Source: CAYZZU01 sp964483105 | GTDB taxonomy: Bacteria > CG2-30-53-67 | Length of the DNA: 64,000 nucleotides | Direction: 5' to 3' | Assembly: GCA_964483105.1 (NCBI GenBank) | Contig: CAYZZU010000009.1 | Coordinates: forward strand, 1-64,000 | Shown here: positions 62,071 to 64,000 of the stretch, in pieces | Layout: every line of letters starts with the position of its first letter | Position numbering within the stretch: the stretch's first letter is position 1 | Position numbers and translations under genes: made by a program | Notes under the pieces: model-generated | Told to the model about the DNA's origin: nothing | Databases searched by the model: none | What the model saw: only the letters and a program-made list of their open reading frames with translations

Positions 62071-64000
62071 CTAAAAAATCCGGAGTACCCGCAAAAGCAG
62101 GTTCAGGACTCCTCCGACCAGGATCGCATACACCAGAATGAAAAGAACCATATACAACGATTTTCTTTTCCCGTGTTCCTTGATCATCACTAAATAGTTG
62201 GCCAGGCAGGGCACGAAGAGGACCATGACCGTGGTACTGACCACGAGCTGGACCATGTCGAGCTTCGCCTGAGAAGCCATCCGGAACAATCCCGCAGCCC
62301 CGTAATCCCGCCTCAGGAAACCGAGAATGAAGGCTTCGGCGGTCTCCGGAGGGAGATCCAGGACCCCCCGAAGTATGGGAGCGAACGCACGTTCAATTCC
62401 ACCAATCAGTCCGAGGCGATTTAAAAGAAAAAGCACAAAGGTGCCCAGCATGAAGAGCGGAACCGCTTCCTTTAAAAACCATTTCACCCGGTAAAAGGTC
62501 TTGACGACGACGTTCATCAACTTGGGAATTCGAAGCGGGGGAATCTCGATCATAAACTCTGAACTCTTCCCCGGAAGCACCCTGGCGGCGAGGTAACCGA
62601 CGATCAGCAGTTGCAAAAGGACCGTCACGGCCACGATCCCCAGGGCGGTCAGGGAGAGCCCGCCTAAAAGGCCCATGATCACCCCCAATTGGGCCGAGCA
62701 GGGAATTCCGAGCGCAAGCAGCAGGGTGGCGATGATCCGTTCTTTCTTCGTCTCCAGAATCCGGGTGGTCAGGGTCGCCATGGTATCACACCCCAGCCCG
62801 AGAACCATGGGCAACACGGCCCGCCCGTTCAGACCGATTTTCTTGAAAATCTTGTTCGACATCACCGTGAGACGCGGGAGGTATCCTGAATCCTCCAGGA
62901 GTCCGAAAAAGAGAAAGAAGAAGCTCACCACCGGAAGGACGATCGCCACGGAGTAAGTCAGCCCCACGGAAAGAATGCCGTATTCCCCTACCATCAGATC
63001 ATGGATCAGGGGAAAGGGAAAGATCGCGTCCAGAATCCATGTAAAAAAAGGGGTGATGTATCTTCCGAATACCACACGTTCCAGGTAGTCCACGCAAATC
63101 CCGGCCCCCAGGCGCCCCACCAGAAGGTACATGCAATACAGGAGAAGCATCAGGATCGGAATTCCCCAGATGGGGTGCATCGCCAGGTTCCCCAGTCTTT
63201 CTCTCCGGATGGATCGGGAGGGCCCTTCCAACCGGACGCAATCTTTGAAAACGCGGTCGACCCATTCCTGCCTCTTTCGAAGAATCACATAGCCCAGGGG
63301 GTCGGGAAAAGCCTCGCCGGTCCGACGGATGATCTCCCCGATCGCGTCCAGGTCGAGAGTTCCCTTGATCTCGGAAAGAAGCTTCAGGAGATGCCGATCT
63401 CCCGCCAAAAGGGCCAGCGAGAGAAATCGTTTGGACAGATGAGTCACCGGCAGGTGTTCGGAGATCTCCAGAACGGCCTGTTCGATTACGGCCGGGAACC
63501 GGATCGTTTGATTACTGATCCGGAAATCGGAGAGGGATTTACGGATCCTCCGAAGCCCCCTCCTTTCCGTCGCCACGGTAGGGATCACCTGAATTCCAAG
63601 GAGATCCGCGAGTTTTTCCGTATCGATCCGGATTCCCCTCTCCTCCGATTCATCGTACATGTTCAGGACGAGGGCCATGGGGAACCCCATATCGGAAAGC
63701 TGGGAGTGGATCAGGAGAGCGCGTTTGAGATTCTTGGCGTCCGCCACCTGCAGGATTCCGGCCTCCTCGGATCTCAACAGAATCTGCCGGGTCACCTCTT
63801 CATCCTCCGACTTCGGAATGAGACTGTTGATGCCCGGGCTGTCGATGATCTTGAGTGTCTCAGGAGTCTTGCCCGGAGTCTGAATAATCCCTTCCGTAAT
63901 TTCCACCGATGTGCCGGGGTAGTTGGAAACCGTCACGTATTTCCCGGTCAGAAGACCGAAGATCACACTCTTCCCCACATTGGGGTTGCCCACAAGAATC
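62071..64000 (-). CDS. feoB: Ferrous iron transporter FeoB, partial (5' end outside window)
   Basis: The frame is open past the right edge; the visible start-like GTG at 63993 is the Val of the G1 motif, so the true start lies just beyond. G protein: GNPNVGKS (G1), IDSPGIN (G3), NMYDES (G4). A spacer helical bundle follows, then the membrane part with two gate motifs: SGYLPRLTVMSNKIFKKIGL followed by LGLGCDTMATLTTRIL, and the CSAQLG segment. It imports Fe2+ with GTP. Typical of oxygen-poor habitats. A DtxR-FeoA regulator follows it. Confidence 0.95.
   Translation of the reverse strand, partial: ILVGNPNVGKSVIFGLLTGKYVTVSNYPGTSVEITEGIIQTPGKTPETLKIIDSPGINSLIPKSEDEEVTRQILLRSEEAGILQVADAKNLKRALLIHSQLSDMGFPMALVLNMYDESEERGIRIDTEKLADLLGIQVIPTVATERRGLRRIRKSLSDFRISNQTIRFPAVIEQAVLEISEHLPVTHLSKRFLSLALLAGDRHLLKLLSEIKGTLDLDAIGEIIRRTGEAFPDPLGYVILRKRQEWVDRVFKDCVRLEGPSRSIRRERLGNLAMHPIWGIPILMLLLYCMYLLVGRLGAGICVDYLERVVFGRYITPFFTWILDAIFPFPLIHDLMVGEYGILSVGLTYSVAIVLPVVSFFFLFFGLLEDSGYLPRLTVMSNKIFKKIGLNGRAVLPMVLGLGCDTMATLTTRILETKKERIIATLLLALGIPCSAQLGVIMGLLGGLSLTALGIVAVTVLLQLLIVGYLAARVLPGKSSEFMIEIPPLRIPKLMNVVVKTFYRVKWFLKEAVPLFMLGTFVLFLLNRLGLIGGIERAFAPILRGVLDLPPETAEAFILGFLRRDYGAAGLFRMASQAKLDMVQLVVSTTVMVLFVPCLANYLVMIKEHGKRKSLYMVLFILVYAILVGGVLNLLLRVLRIF

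Noticed and set aside
1..64000. CRISPR array, insertion sequence, prophage or attachment site
   Set aside because: No regular spaced repeats, transposase, integrase or phage genes were found; both tRNA genes lack flanking integrases or duplicated ends.

Overview
The window looks like chromosomal core sequence from a Gram-negative (diderm), probably anaerobic or facultative bacterium of the deltaproteobacterial/Nitrospirota type. Evidence: outer-membrane-style lipoproteins and an OmpA-family protein, a PEP-CTERM surface protein (which implies an exosortase elsewhere), sigma-54-type promoters, an aminotransferase (DapL-type) route to diaminopimelate, a membrane pyrophosphatase, a GH57 amylase, a BcrAD/BadFG-type activase and SpoVG in a non-sporulating setting. 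The taxon is an inference. Gene density is high, and I see no insertion sequence, prophage, CRISPR array or obvious foreign island.

Layout. 1-9.2 kb (all minus): a GlrK-like kinase plus QseG-like lipoprotein running off the left edge, a two-gene PEP-CTERM operon, an OmpA-like lipoprotein, and two tandem histidine kinases. 9.6-12 kb: a PpiD-like chaperone and an orphan CheW. 12-24.6 kb (minus): cell wall and translation genes (dapL-like, dapB, murA, rpsR, rpsF), membrane pyrophosphatase, then pth, rplY, prs, tRNA-Gln, spoVG, ispE, a LolB-like lipoprotein and a TPR lipoprotein. 24.8-32.8 kb: a NodIJ-like ABC exporter, a DksA-type regulator, an orphan activase, a HAMP membrane protein, glnE and ilvE. 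32.8-35 kb: M48 protease, cold-shock gene with a terminator-bearing leader, tRNA-Leu. 35-43.4 kb: GH57 enzyme, FG-GAP protein, suhB, arsM, a TIGR02757 Fe-S protein and eno. 43.4-46.5 kb: a regulatory intergenic region and an HD-GYP phosphodiesterase. 46.6-58 kb: fmdB, a LysR regulator, then galT-glgA-kinase-regulator-thiL-galU-lon. 58-64 kb: DUF721 protein, RpoH-type sigma factor, HemY-type oxidase, and a DtxR-FeoA regulator behind a partial feoB.

The most interesting signal is a dispersed sigma-54 circuit. The PEP-CTERM operon has two tandem GG-N10-GC promoters. The HD-GYP gene 40 kb away has a near-consensus one. Both carry an almost identical 22-23 bp element, in the same orientation, 135-165 bp upstream, as expected for one shared enhancer-binding activator. 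A third sigma-54-like promoter in the enolase/HD-GYP gap points into a stretch without a gene that ends in a textbook terminator, suggesting a roughly 125-nt small RNA. Its exposed C-rich loop could face the G-rich ribosome binding site of the PEP-CTERM gene. Together these suggest co-regulation of a sorted surface protein, c-di-GMP breakdown and a small RNA. All of this comes from reading the sequence by eye and is untested.
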